NCBI GenBank assembly: GCA_021325295.1
Contig: JAJPHM010000023.1
Coordinates: forward strand, 1 to 64,000
From: Nitrososphaeraceae archaeon
Lineage (GTDB): Archaea; Thermoproteota; Nitrososphaeria; Nitrososphaerales; Nitrososphaeraceae
Length of the DNA: 64,000 bases
Direction of reading: 5' to 3'
Both the position numbers and the translations under genes were made by a program. Shown here in pieces: positions 8,714 to 17,511 of this stretch. The notes below the pieces were generated by a model that was not told where the DNA came from, did not search any database, and saw only the letters and a list, made by a program, of their open reading frames with translations. Positions within the stretch are counted from its first letter, which is position 1, and each line of letters begins with the position of its first letter.

Positions 8714-10654
8714 TTGTGGCTATTGGCAACGCTGGATCTTGCATCTATTGGCCTGAAGGTCGGCTTTGAGATACATCAGCAGCTGGCTACAAAAACCAAG
8801 CTCTTTTGCGAATGCAGTTGCAGTGAAACTGACAAGTATGGCTATGCATTTACAAGAAAACTCAGGCCAACTCAGAGTGAGCTTGGTATCTACGACCCGG
8901 CGGCAGTATTTGAATTCAAAAAGATGCGTACAACAAAATACTACTCTGCGCCAGGCTCAAGCTGCCTGGTTGAAGCTGACGAGGAGCCTCCGCATGAAGT
9001 ATCAAAGGAGGCTCTAGAATCTGCACTTGTTTTTTCTCTTGCCCTGCGCTCTCGGATTGTAGACGAGGTACATGTGATGCGCAAGATCGTAATTGATGGT
9101 TCCAACACAAGCGGGTTTCAGCGCACCATGCTTGTGGCAAATGGCGGATTTGTAGAGATTGCAGATAAGCAAGGAATCAAAAGAGTGGGTGTCCAGACTA
9201 TATGCCTTGAAGAAGATGCAGCCAAGCTAATATCCGACGGTGAAACTGCAAGGGAATATGGGCTGGACAGGCTTGGAGTTCCACTTGTGGAAATTGCACT
9301 TGAGCCTATCAGTGGCACACCAGAAGAAATGGTCCAAGTGGCCTTGACACTAGGTCGGCTACTCAGAGCAAGCAAGAGGGTGGCACGCGGTCTTGGAAGT
9401 ATAAGACAGGATGTCAATGTATCGATACAGAACGGTCCTGTAGTGGAAATAAAAGGTGTACAGCAGCTGGATCAACTTGCAAAGGTGATAGAACATGAAG
9501 CCAAGCGCCAGCATGGCTTGATAATGATAGCAGACAGAATAAAGGCCGCCGGAGTGAGTCTGGAGCAAATTGGAGACAGGTTAGAGGATATAACTAACGT
9601 TTTTTCCCAGTCAGATTCCAGCATGGTAAAGAAGATCTTGTCGGACAAGGGGGCCATCTTTAAAGCAATCAGGATCAGAGGGTTTGCAGGGATAATCGGA
9701 TTTGAACCGTATCTAGGCATACGCCTCGGAAAGGAGCTAGGAGAGCTGGTCAGGTTTTACGGACTTGGCGGCGTGTTCCATTCTGACGAGCTGCCTGGGT
9801 ATGGCATCGATGAAAAGCAGGTCAAGGATGTAAGGGACAGGCTGCAGGCAAGCAGCAGAGATGCATTTGTAATTGTAGGAGGCAGGCAAGAAATAGTAGA
9901 ATATGCAATACAAGCGATAATCCAGAGACTAAAGGCAGCTATGGCTGGCGTTCCTGCCGAGACAAGGGCGGCCACGTCAGACGGTAGAACGGTCTTTAGC
10001 AGACCCCGGCCTGGAGCTGCAAGAATGTACCCCGAGACTGATATTCCTACAATTCCAGTAAGCGAATCTATGCTCGAGCCACTCTATGGTCTTGTTCCAA
10101 AATCGTGGGAGCAGGAAATAAATTTACTTGCTGCAAAGTATGGCTTGAATCGAAAGCTGGCTGAACAGGTATTTGACTCGGACTATTTAGCTTTATTTGA
10201 GGAGATTTGTTCCAGCCAAAAGGCCGACTCCAAAATCCAGCCGACCTTTGTAGCATCAAAGCTTACTGAAGACATTGTCAGTCTAAGGCGACAAAAGCTG
10301 GATGTTTCTTCTCTTACAGAAGATATGATAAGGGAGATTTTCGAAAGGCTCGCAAGAGGTGTCATAACAAAAGAGTCGGTGCCTCTTGTTTTTGAAAAAC
10401 TGATGAAAAAAGAAGTCGGCAGCGTTAATGACGCAATTAGTGCACTTGGTATTTCTGTACTGACTGATGCAGAGCTTGATAAAGCGCTTGACAAGGTAAT
10501 CCGAGACAATATGCCTGCAATAAAGCAGAAAGGTATGGGGTCCATCGGTATGCTTATGGGTAGAAGCATGGCTGCTCTGAAGGGTCGTGCAGACGGCAAT
10601 AGAGTAAATGCGATGTTAAAGGAAAAATTGGAAAAGCTTTTGGCTTCTAGCTAG
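8714..10654 (+). CDS. gatE: Glu-tRNA(Gln) amidotransferase subunit E
   Basis: A 646-residue GatE. The kinase-like GatB/GatE core starts at IGLKVGFEIHQQLATKTKLFC and includes RKIVIDGSNTSGFQRT and RLGVPLVEIALEP; the archaeal GatE insertion domain lies mid-protein, with EETARAAT-type spacing at about residue 420 (AETRAATSDG), and a YqeY-like tail closes it. The subunit phosphorylates Glu-tRNA(Gln) and transamidates it with ammonia supplied by GatD. TTG at 8714 opens the frame, but TTG 8723 fits better with a TATA-like run (ttaaaataaa, 8687-8697). It pairs with gatD 30 nt upstream. Confidence 0.93.
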   Translation: MWLLATLDLASIGLKVGFEIHQQLATKTKLFCECSCSETDKYGYAFTRKLRPTQSELGIYDPAAVFEFKKMRTTKYYSAPGSSCLVEADEEPPHEVSKEALESALVFSLALRSRIVDEVHVMRKIVIDGSNTSGFQRTMLVANGGFVEIADKQGIKRVGVQTICLEEDAAKLISDGETAREYGLDRLGVPLVEIALEPISGTPEEMVQVALTLGRLLRASKRVARGLGSIRQDVNVSIQNGPVVEIKGVQQLDQLAKVIEHEAKRQHGLIMIADRIKAAGVSLEQIGDRLEDITNVFSQSDSSMVKKILSDKGAIFKAIRIRGFAGIIGFEPYLGIRLGKELGELVRFYGLGGVFHSDELPGYGIDEKQVKDVRDRLQASSRDAFVIVGGRQEIVEYAIQAIIQRLKAAMAGVPAETRAATSDGRTVFSRPRPGAARMYPETDIPTIPVSESMLEPLYGLVPKSWEQEINLLAAKYGLNRKLAEQVFDSDYLALFEEICSSQKADSKIQPTFVASKLTEDIVSLRRQKLDVSSLTEDMIREIFERLARGVITKESVPLVFEKLMKKEVGSVNDAISALGISVLTDAELDKALDKVIRDNMPAIKQKGMGSIGMLMGRSMAALKGRADGNRVNAMLKEKLEKLLASS

Positions 10655-10698
10655 CTGTACAGAATTGCACTAAGACTGGCTGCATAAGATTGCAAAAT

Positions 10699-11382
10699 AT
10701 GTCCTTTTTATTACCCAAAGATTCTACAAGACAAGAGCAAGGTCTGTCTGAACACAAGTATACCAACGAAAGGGTAGATTTCAACCCTCGATCATGGCTT
10801 TCAAGGTACCGCAAGACTTCAATTCCTTACTTGTTAAAGATGCTCCTTTTTTATCATGGAATAGGCCTGCTGCTAATGACTGCAGGTACTTTTGCTGTAG
10901 GGCAGCTCGTGCCGGGATACGAGGAACCAAATATCATCCACTCGCTTTTGTCAGTAATATTTGCGGGCCCAACAGAAGAGACTCTCTTCTTTGGCATTCC
11001 CTTCTACTTGTTTGGAAGCCATTATGCTGTACTGATAACAGGAGCAATATGGGCAACATTTCATGTTTTCAATACAAACACCCTTGACATCAGTCATCTG
11101 GCGTTTGGAAACTGGCTCTTTGTTGTTCCATCGCTTTTTTTCAGCCTCAGGACTTGGATAAGTGGAAAAGGATGGTTTGCAATAGTTACCCACTCGGCAT
11201 GGAATGGCATATTCTATATGATTGGGTGTTCAAGTGGCGAAACACGATGCGCGTTACTTGATACCGGCCAAGAAATGACATCTCTGGCATCAGGCGTAGT
11301 TGTTGCTGCAGCGCTGGTGGCAATAACCTACATGCTATACAAAAGACATGAGGAAAAAGAGCGCAAGCGACTTGCCGCCTAA
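10699..11382 (+). CDS. CPBP-family intramembrane protease
   Basis: About 227 residues with six or so hydrophobic segments after a polar 50-residue N-terminus. The glutamic-type intramembrane protease motifs are present in order: PTEETLFFGIP (the EExxxR/F site), WATFHVFN (conserved His) and HSAWNGIFY (second His plus Asn). The family includes CAAX prenyl endopeptidases and bacteriocin-immunity proteins. Substrate unknown here. Five residues after ATG 10699 are shared with a TTG start at 10690. It ends with a charged, Lys/Arg/Glu-rich cytoplasmic tail. No linked substrate gene is seen. Confidence 0.75.
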   Translation: MSFLLPKDSTRQEQGLSEHKYTNERVDFNPRSWLSRYRKTSIPYLLKMLLFYHGIGLLLMTAGTFAVGQLVPGYEEPNIIHSLLSVIFAGPTEETLFFGIPFYLFGSHYAVLITGAIWATFHVFNTNTLDISHLAFGNWLFVVPSLFFSLRTWISGKGWFAIVTHSAWNGIFYMIGCSSGETRCALLDTGQEMTSLASGVVVAAALVAITYMLYKRHEEKERKRLAA

Positions 11383-11579
11383 AAAATATCAGGTGGAATG
11401 CGAATGCGCGGTACTTGCGATAGGTTTACAGGCTCCATTCAGTTGATCATTATTGCTATGAGCACAAAGGAGAATCAATCTAATCTCTGCTTTTTTGGAA
11501 TTCGACAAAGTCACCAAGAGTGCGAGGTTTTTTTTGCGGCACATTTATCAACCTGCATCTTTACTCCGGTGGTATAAGA

Positions 11580-12110
11580 ATGGATAGCACTATTCAAGGT
11601 GAAAACGTACATGTTTCGATAACCGTCGGTGATGTAAGAGTTCAGTTCAGCGGCTCTGCGGATGCAGTGATGACGTCTGTCATTAATTTCGTGTCAAAGC
11701 AGCTTCCTTCGATTGACTTGGCAAAAAGGATCTCGCTGAATTATTCAGTTACAGAGCTAATAGAGACCTATTCAGATCTTGTCAAAATAACACCTGAAGG
11801 TCCTAGAATAATCAATGATACACAAATCAAGCTTTCTGACAAGGAATTGATAGCACTGCAGCTGGTTGCATCCAGAATAGCAAAAGAGCTAGGCAAGATT
11901 GCAGATGACGCATTACAAGTCTCTGACATACAACAGGCTACTGCACTGAACCCAAAATCGGCAAGCTCAAGGATATCAGAGCTTGTAAAGTCTGGTATGG
12001 TCTCGCGGGATAGTAATGAGCAGGGTAAATACCGGATCACAACGTCAGGAATACATTGGCTCAACTCTGTAATAGCCAAAAAACCAAATTCCCAGCGACC
12101 TACAAAGTAG
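11580..12110 (+). CDS. Winged-helix regulator with N-terminal beta domain (A)
   Basis: About 176 residues from ATG 11580; the frame stays open upstream but that part reads poorly and a GGTGG ribosome site precedes this ATG. Residues 1-55 form a beta-rich domain (VHVSITVGDVRVQFSGSADA) ending in a helix, like that of the convergent neighbour at 12100-12606. The C-terminal 70 residues are a winged helix (NPKSASSRISELVKSGMVSR, then a wing). It is probably a transcription factor. The last 11 nt overlap the convergent neighbour. It lies close to nurA-herA and may regulate repair genes, which is inference. Confidence 0.6.
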   Translation: MDSTIQGENVHVSITVGDVRVQFSGSADAVMTSVINFVSKQLPSIDLAKRISLNYSVTELIETYSDLVKITPEGPRIINDTQIKLSDKELIALQLVASRIAKELGKIADDALQVSDIQQATALNPKSASSRISELVKSGMVSRDSNEQGKYRITTSGIHWLNSVIAKKPNSQRPTK

Positions 12111-12606
12111 CAGAATTGTCAGAAGCCGGCCGTTTCTGGATATACCTATAATTTCTCATGCTGCCAAGTCTAGTCAGAATACTCTCCCTGACCATGTCAG
12201 TAAGTGAATGCGAGACCGCAGTTCTATCATAGTTATAGCCTCTTCTTGCCAGTTCTTCATGAACCTGTCCAAGAGACCTTTCTGATCCAAAATATCCTTC
12301 GATCCACAGGGTTTCAAGCAGACCTCTACATGTCTTGCCGCCACCCTTGTCGTTTCCCACTGCAGATTTGAAGCCTACCTCTGTATTATTGGCATGGGGG
12401 GTGGCTAAAATAGCTGATTTTAGTGAATCGATCTCCTGCCTCAGTTCTGCAACCTCGTCTGTGTTTTTGCCAGTGGAGCTAGTGTCAATACTTGATAGAA
12501 CTCGCTCCACTACTTCCTTTACCTTGGATTCAGCACACCGTATTTCTATTTCCCAATCCTTGTGTTTCAGCTTGATAGTGACATCATCGGAACCTGAATC
12601 ACCCAT
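12100..12606 (-). CDS. Winged-helix regulator with N-terminal beta domain (B)
   Basis: A 168-residue protein with the same plan as its convergent neighbour: an N-terminal beta segment (DVTIKLKHKDWEIEIRCAES), a helix that ends in a linker with a Glu/Leu coiled-coil patch (TDEVAELRQEIDSLKSAI), and a C-terminal winged helix (YNYDRTAVSHSLTDMVRESI). It is transcribed away from nurA, sharing an intergenic region of about 100 nt with an imperfect inverted repeat. A role in controlling nurA-herA is plausible by position only. Confidence 0.6.
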   Translation of the reverse strand: MGDSGSDDVTIKLKHKDWEIEIRCAESKVKEVVERVLSSIDTSSTGKNTDEVAELRQEIDSLKSAILATPHANNTEVGFKSAVGNDKGGGKTCRGLLETLWIEGYFGSERSLGQVHEELARRGYNYDRTAVSHSLTDMVRESILTRLGSMRNYRYIQKRPASDNSATL

Positions 12607-12661
12607 CCGTACACGCTTGACGATGCCATCTCATAAACTTGTTGCTGACCATATTGGGCAT

Positions 12662-12708
12662 GTTGCGCAATATTAATAAATAAGGCCAATAATATATTGT
12701 TGAGCAAC
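12662..12708 (+). promoter_or_regulatory. nurA promoter with imperfect inverted repeat
   Basis: The nurA upstream region holds a TATA-like box (taataaataagg, 12672-12683), about 25 nt before the ATG at 12709. It is flanked by GTTGCGCAATATTA on the left and a near mirror, TAATATATTGTTGAGCAAC, ending at 12708. Such a repeat around a TATA box could bind one of the adjacent winged-helix proteins. The repeat is imperfect, so binding is a guess. Confidence 0.45.
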
Positions 12709-13722
12709 ATGGTCACGCAGTTAGGCACATATGACGATTCACTTGACTTTGGTAGTCTCAATCTGGCCAAATCCGTTGGCATCTGCTTGGGATCAAGGCT
12801 CGAAAGGCTTCAGGGAAAGAAAGTAATATTTAGTGACGAGGAGAGGTCCCTCGTTCCGATCGATGGATGGGGAACTAGATCAAGTCCATATTGCGCAACA
12901 ACAATAACAACAATAGCCCCTCTCATGGAAAATACAATCATTGCTTCAGTCGATTCAAGTAGTATTCAAGTAGCGGAAACCGAAGAAGGAGCGTTGTACG
13001 GAGTAAAATGTGGAATTGCTCTGGCTTTTGGGGGGCATTCTTTGATGCATTTCAAGATTGGTCCAATTCTGTTTTATCTAACTGAAGAAGCAGCCAAAGA
13101 CTCAAAGCTAGACAGCAGACTAGCCAAACTTGTTCTGCTTGATGGTGATTATGCGAAGAGGTTATTGAGAGTGCGGGTTGAGCGAGTAGTTCAAACCGAG
13201 CTTTCCGCCCATCTTGTAGGCTCTGTATTACTTGTAGACGGATCCCTGAGATCTTCTATCTTTGAAGATCAAGATAATAGCATGGCAAAGATAGCCGAAA
13301 ACTGCACTCTCTATAGAAATAAGTTGGTGGGAATAAGCAAGAGTACAAAGTTCAAGATCCTTGATAGAATTTCAGCTCCGCTTGCAAAGGTTCCAAGCCC
13401 TGCCTTCATAGAGGTAGGCATGGTCATCAAGAGCCTAGTTAGAAATTCCATAGGATCAAACCTTTTAGTTAAATTTGAGAGGAGCAGCCCAGTTCTCAGG
13501 GCTGATGTTGTCGGCAATTGCGAAGAATCTTTGGGGAGAATACTTGGAAATGATTCTGTAGCGAGGGGATATCCTGAGACACTTCGTTTGGCACACCATA
13601 TCTCCACCTTTACCGCTACAGAAGTTACCTGCCTCAAAAGCCATATTCTGACAAAATATGACGTTACGGAGCTTGCAACAGAGGACATTCGCAGGACCCT
13701 TCTCAGCTCAATATCGGTGTAG
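12709..13722 (+). CDS. nurA: NurA nuclease
   Basis: About 337 residues. The NurA/RNase H-like fold is marked by IIASVDSSSIQVAETEEGA (first acidic residue), LVDGSLRSSIFE (second Asp) and a later GISKSTKFKILDR and a C-terminal HHISTFTATEVTCLK block. NurA is a 5'-3' nuclease that works with HerA, and in many archaea with Mre11-Rad50, to resect DNA ends. No mre11 or rad50 is in the window. The next gene is herA, 9 nt downstream. I chose ATG 12709 because it lies about 25 nt after the TATA box; an upstream TTG at 12697 is less likely. Confidence 0.85.
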   Translation: MVTQLGTYDDSLDFGSLNLAKSVGICLGSRLERLQGKKVIFSDEERSLVPIDGWGTRSSPYCATTITTIAPLMENTIIASVDSSSIQVAETEEGALYGVKCGIALAFGGHSLMHFKIGPILFYLTEEAAKDSKLDSRLAKLVLLDGDYAKRLLRVRVERVVQTELSAHLVGSVLLVDGSLRSSIFEDQDNSMAKIAENCTLYRNKLVGISKSTKFKILDRISAPLAKVPSPAFIEVGMVIKSLVRNSIGSNLLVKFERSSPVLRADVVGNCEESLGRILGNDSVARGYPETLRLAHHISTFTATEVTCLKSHILTKYDVTELATEDIRRTLLSSISV

Positions 13723-13731
13723 TGATAGTTT

Positions 13732-15195
13732 ATGCAGATTCTGTCAAAGACTGGCAATGAACTTGCTCTGCTTGCCCTGAAAAGCGACTTGGCCTCCAAG
13801 GGCGACTATTTGTTAATCGAGGATGAAAAATCAAAAAGAAAAATGATCGTTCAGGTATTTGACGAAGAGTACCTGTCGTCACAGGCACTGCTGGAAGACA
13901 TTGTCAAGGACGAAGTGGTCAATGCATCAAGCAATGAAAATCTTCATGATCCGCTTAACATAGGCATATTGTCAAGGATGATAAGGGATGCAAGGATATT
14001 CAAAGCAAAGATAAGAGCTGCTGTGAACCAATATGGCAAGTTATCAAGCGACATAACGTGGCTTCCCTCACGCGTAGACTCTAGAGTAAGGCTGCTTGGT
14101 ATATCCGAACTCTGCGGATTTCTTGGTAGATCTGGTGTCCTTCCCATACCTGTAGGCAAGTCTGCATCAAAGGGGAGCGAGGAGGACTTTGAGATCTATG
14201 CAGAAGATCTGGATGGCAGGCTAAATATCATTACAGGCAAAAAAGAGTCAGGAAAATCTCATCTTTCAAAGATGCTGGTCAAGACACTAATCAAACATGG
14301 TGCATTTGTCGTAGTCTTTGACCTAAATAATGAGTACAGCGGTCTTGCATGGAACAAAGACGGCTCGCCATCAGACGTGCAAAAAAAGATCATGATCCTC
14401 GAGCCGGGAAAAGGCTTGAGATTCTCCTTGCGCTATTGTGGCAAGGCGGCAATTTCAGATATGCTCAAAAATGCACTTGATATGCCAGCTGCATCTCTGC
14501 GAGAGTTTTTCAGGATTTGGGACTGGCTTGAGAACAAGCAATCCCTGGGAATAGATGCAATAGGCAATGCAATCAACACATGGAATATCAACGAGTTGGT
14601 AAGGGATGCCCTTGTCTCAAGGTACCATGTAATTCAGGCATCAGGATTGTTCGCAGATAACGAAGAGGCTTGCTTTCAATTTGAAAATGCCATCAACCAC
14701 AATAACGGTCTTGCAATAATAATCAACATGGGCAGAGTAGGGCCCACCGTAAGGCGCATGATTGTGGAAATAGTGCTGAGCAAACTTGTAGACTTGCTGG
14801 AGCAAGGCAAGATACATCCCATATTCCTTTTTGCTGAAGAAGCCCATCTTTACATACGGGATACCTATTGGGAAGATATTATAACCCGTATGAGGCATTT
14901 TGGGATTTACACCACATTTATCACAAACCAGCCAGATGCGATAGGAGATGGAGTATACAGGCAGGTCGATAACATATTCCTGTTTAATTTTACAAACGAT
15001 AGTGATCTTGACAAGATCTCACGCGTGTCGCTGGCAGATAACGATACAATTCGCTCAATAGTCAGAACCCTGCCACAGAGGTACTGCTTGGCTATAGGGA
15101 AGGTCGTCTGCGACCTTCCAATAGTGATAAAGGTAGCGCAGTCCGAAGTCTTAACTCTGGGTGAGACCAAGAAATTCTTCAAGAAATCGGCATGA
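13732..15195 (+). CDS. herA: HerA helicase/translocase
   Basis: A 487-residue HerA. The N-terminal HAS-barrel-like domain spans about residues 1-130. The RecA-like ATPase has a Walker A IITGKKESGKSHLSKMLVK, Walker B IFLFAEEAH with the catalytic glutamates, and a later FITNQP sensor and arginine region. HerA forms a hexameric pump that works with NurA. The start codon is 9 nt after the nurA stop, so they form one operon. Walker A reads GKKESGKS, with Glu-Ser in the P-loop, normal for this family. Confidence 0.87.
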   Translation: MQILSKTGNELALLALKSDLASKGDYLLIEDEKSKRKMIVQVFDEEYLSSQALLEDIVKDEVVNASSNENLHDPLNIGILSRMIRDARIFKAKIRAAVNQYGKLSSDITWLPSRVDSRVRLLGISELCGFLGRSGVLPIPVGKSASKGSEEDFEIYAEDLDGRLNIITGKKESGKSHLSKMLVKTLIKHGAFVVVFDLNNEYSGLAWNKDGSPSDVQKKIMILEPGKGLRFSLRYCGKAAISDMLKNALDMPAASLREFFRIWDWLENKQSLGIDAIGNAINTWNINELVRDALVSRYHVIQASGLFADNEEACFQFENAINHNNGLAIIINMGRVGPTVRRMIVEIVLSKLVDLLEQGKIHPIFLFAEEAHLYIRDTYWEDIITRMRHFGIYTTFITNQPDAIGDGVYRQVDNIFLFNFTNDSDLDKISRVSLADNDTIRSIVRTLPQRYCLAIGKVVCDLPIVIKVAQSEVLTLGETKKFFKKSA

Positions 15196-15254
15196 AAAGA
15201 TGTCCAAGTAGCTACAAACAATCAGCCAGGGGCCAAGATATGATATATATTGCT

Positions 15255-15602
15255 CTACTCTATCGCAGTCTGTCCTCTTTTCTTGCTGCCAATATCCACT
15301 GCTTCGGCTACTGTTGAAATGAATATCTTGCCATCGCCAGGAGCTCCTGTGCTTGCAATGTCAAGTATAGCCTTGATTACCTTGTCAACTTCAGAGTCTT
15401 GCACAACTGCAATGACGCTTGCTCTTACTGAGAATTCAGCTGGAAGCCTCCTTGTGCCTCTGCCTGCTTCTATCATCGGCTTTTCACCCTTGCCTCTACC
15501 TTTTGCATCTATGACTGTCAGTCCTCCTATACCTGCTTTTTTCAGAGCATCGTTGACTGCCAGAACCTTTTCACTGGCGATTACCGCCTCTACCCGCTTC
15601 AT
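15255..15602 (-). CDS. PII signalling protein with unusual T-loop
   Basis: A 115-residue PII protein. The second family signature, TGAPGDGKIFISTVAEAVDI, is intact, as is the N-terminal KRVEAVIASEKV. The T-loop (about residues 37-60) is atypical: GRGKGEKPMIEAGRGTRRL, without the tyrosine that bacteria uridylylate. PII senses ATP/ADP and 2-oxoglutarate and binds nitrogen transporters or enzymes. I chose ATG 15602: a TATA-like box (minus strand cttatatc, about 15627-15635) lies about 28 nt upstream. The frame continues further upstream but reads as non-coding there. No amtB is adjacent. Confidence 0.85.
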   Translation of the reverse strand: MKRVEAVIASEKVLAVNDALKKAGIGGLTVIDAKGRGKGEKPMIEAGRGTRRLPAEFSVRASVIAVVQDSEVDKVIKAILDIASTGAPGDGKIFISTVAEAVDIGSKKRGQTAIE

Positions 15603-15773
15603 ATTTTCTAGTGAAATAAAAGTTATGATATAAGGTTTTAAGTGGCTATTAGCCAAACTCATAATATTAAACATAAAAAATTGCTCTGGAACAATTATCA
15701 TAACATCTGTGGTTTATAATACCATGATAAAACCGGATAATCAATCCATAATATTTCTCCGCAGAATTGATAA

Positions 15774-16154
15774 ATGCATCATGTTACAGCTAAGGACGTG
15801 ACAACAAGAATCAGCCAATACTATGAGAACGATGAAAAAAGTCCGGCATTGAAAAATAGGTCCAAGCTGGATATTATTTATGATATTCTTTCCAGTTCCT
15901 CTGCCGGGATTAAAAAGACGCACATCATGTCCAGAGCCAACCTGAGCACAGAGCAGATGAATTTTTACTTTAATACTCTTATCTCGCACAGTCTGCTTGA
16001 TATAGCCAAAGACAGCGACAACAATCTAATATACAGGACAACGCAAAAAGGAGCAAAGTTTCTCCAGTGCTGCGCGCAGATAAGGTCGCTGGTGCACCCG
16101 ACAATAAAAGAAGAAGGATTGGCCGGCGAGACAACTATGTTAATGGTTCTGTAG
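15774..16154 (+). CDS. Winged-helix domain protein
   Basis: A 126-residue protein with a central winged helix (RSKLDIIYDILSSSSAG, then THIMSRANLSTEQMNFYFNTL as recognition region, and LIYRTTQKGAKFL as wing). It resembles the small archaeal DNA-binding proteins of thaumarchaea, which usually regulate transcription. The last 20 nt overlap the convergent gene at 16135-16548. A weak AT-rich element (ataatattt, about 15748) precedes the ATG. Target unknown. Confidence 0.62.
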   Translation: MHHVTAKDVTTRISQYYENDEKSPALKNRSKLDIIYDILSSSSAGIKKTHIMSRANLSTEQMNFYFNTLISHSLLDIAKDSDNNLIYRTTQKGAKFLQCCAQIRSLVHPTIKEEGLAGETTMLMVL

Positions 16155-16548
16155 CGACGTCAGAGATAATACGAGACACCTTTTCATAAGCGTCAATGTA
16201 CCCAAGGCCGGCCTTGGTAATCATAAACATCTGCTCCTGATTGCCCGAAATCACGATTCTGAGAAGAGAAAGGTTTACCAGCGTCATTGTGCAGGCAGCC
16301 AGGTGCTGGCCGGTCATATTTTTCAAAGCTTCCGTGCCGGCCATGTCGGCGAGCGTTGCGCCTTTTTTACCTGTTGCGTTCAGAATGCTAAACGCAATAA
16401 AGTAGTTGTCGTCATTTTGGTCCATCCAAGGTTCGATATATTCAGCAAGACCTAGCTTGCCTTCATCTCGTGCTGCTCTTTCTTCTCTGTCTCTCTTGTC
16501 TTTTCCTATATGCCTGAGCGCTTTGCAGTAATGTCGAATTGAATGCAA
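16135..16548 (-). CDS. Winged-helix-like small protein
   Basis: A 137-residue protein with a charged N-terminus (KDKRDREERAARDEGK), then helices around NYFIAFSILNATGKKGATLADMAGT and a wing-like strand pair (LLRIVISGNQEQMFMITKAG). This matches the layout of the convergent neighbour more loosely. It may be a small DNA-binding protein. It overlaps the neighbour's 3' end by 20 nt, which is unusual for convergent genes and suggests antisense pairing of their mRNA tails. Confidence 0.5.
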   Translation of the reverse strand: MHSIRHYCKALRHIGKDKRDREERAARDEGKLGLAEYIEPWMDQNDDNYFIAFSILNATGKKGATLADMAGTEALKNMTGQHLAACTMTLVNLSLLRIVISGNQEQMFMITKAGLGYIDAYEKVSRIISDVATEPLT

Positions 16549-16801
16549 GGGCTAGCAGTGTCATTTCACATTGCAATTAAAGAATTATGATAATTCAAAG
16601 TGTAGTCTTCCTCCGGCTGCACCCAACGATCCGAAATTTTTGTATAGAAAAAGACAAATGCTGTTGTATACTGGCCAAAAACTAGAGCAAATCTAGACGC
16701 TTTGCGTTCCGACCTGCAGTTTGTATGGGGCATTCTTGCTTGGACCCTGGTCTAGAAGTTTCTTCGCATATCATTAAAGGAAATATATACTCAGGTTATA
16801 C
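16549..16801. other. Intergenic region, promoter only
   Basis: About 250 nt between divergent genes. The right end holds a strong TATA-like box (gaaatatatact, about 16780-16792) for the gene that starts at GTG 16802. I see no RNA gene or repeat. Confidence 0.5.
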
Positions 16802-17152
16802 GTGTCACAACCACAGGCGGGCTCTTCGACCAGATATCCAACCCAGGAAGATGAACTGAGGGCAAAAGAAGCCCAAGCAGAGGGCCTGAAAAGTGAAGCA
16901 GAGGCAAGTTTTTTGTCAACCTTCCAGACTGTCCCCAAGCAGAATGGTGAAAAGCTATCCCGGATCTCGAGGAATATCGTTGAGAGCTTTAACAATATCA
17001 TGATACAATCACGAACAGAACCCTACGAAAAGCAGGAAAATCTGATGGCGGGTCTAAAAAGGCTCATCAGGGAGGAGATTAACGTCATTGAGGCAAGGCG
17101 TTTATACACCCTGAAAATCAACCACGAGACTGCCAGTAGCAGAAACATGTAA
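16802..17152 (+). CDS. Small charged protein, unknown function
   Basis: A 116-residue hydrophilic protein starting with GTG about 12-20 nt after the TATA-like box, so its mRNA is probably leaderless. The sequence is rich in Glu, Ala, Gln and Arg with long predicted helices and a coiled-coil feel; there is no cysteine and no membrane segment. The C-terminus (INHETASSRNM) is polar. I do not recognise it. The following membrane protein is convergent. Confidence 0.5.
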   Translation: MSQPQAGSSTRYPTQEDELRAKEAQAEGLKSEAEASFLSTFQTVPKQNGEKLSRISRNIVESFNNIMIQSRTEPYEKQENLMAGLKRLIREEINVIEARRLYTLKINHETASSRNM

Positions 17153-17194
17153 GAAAAAGACCGCAGTAACAAACAGCCAGGGGCAGAAAGAAGG

Positions 17195-17452
17195 CTATCT
17201 TAGCTTTCTTCCGATGTATACCTCTTTCATGATACTCAGTGCCAGAATTAAAAGCACTACAGTTGTTATTGCAATTGCAGCCTGAGCTGCAGATATGACT
17301 GTTCTGTCTAAGTGGCTGCGTCCCAGCAGGGTGTCTATCTCTGGAACCACAGTGGCAAGAAATGCTGCAACTGCCAGAACCATGAGCCAGACAATAACAA
17401 TAAAGCTTCCAAGCGCAGAGACCTTGGGCTTGGTTGAAGATGGCGATGGCAT
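17195..17452 (-). CDS. Small two-helix membrane protein
   Basis: An 85-residue protein with two membrane helices (about residues 14-36 and 55-75) and a short basic tail (KEVYIGRKLR) that should face the cytoplasm. It lies 59 nt downstream of the phosphotransferase gene on the same strand, so the two may be co-transcribed. No motif is recognisable. Possible accessory subunit of envelope synthesis, by position only. Confidence 0.5.
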   Translation of the reverse strand: MPSPSSTKPKVSALGSFIVIVWLMVLAVAAFLATVVPEIDTLLGRSHLDRTVISAAQAAIAITTVVLLILALSIMKEVYIGRKLR

Positions 17453-17511
17453 CTATTTTTTTATTCCCTTTCCACTTCCAGTTCTCTTTCTTTCCATGTT
17501 CTTTCTCTACT

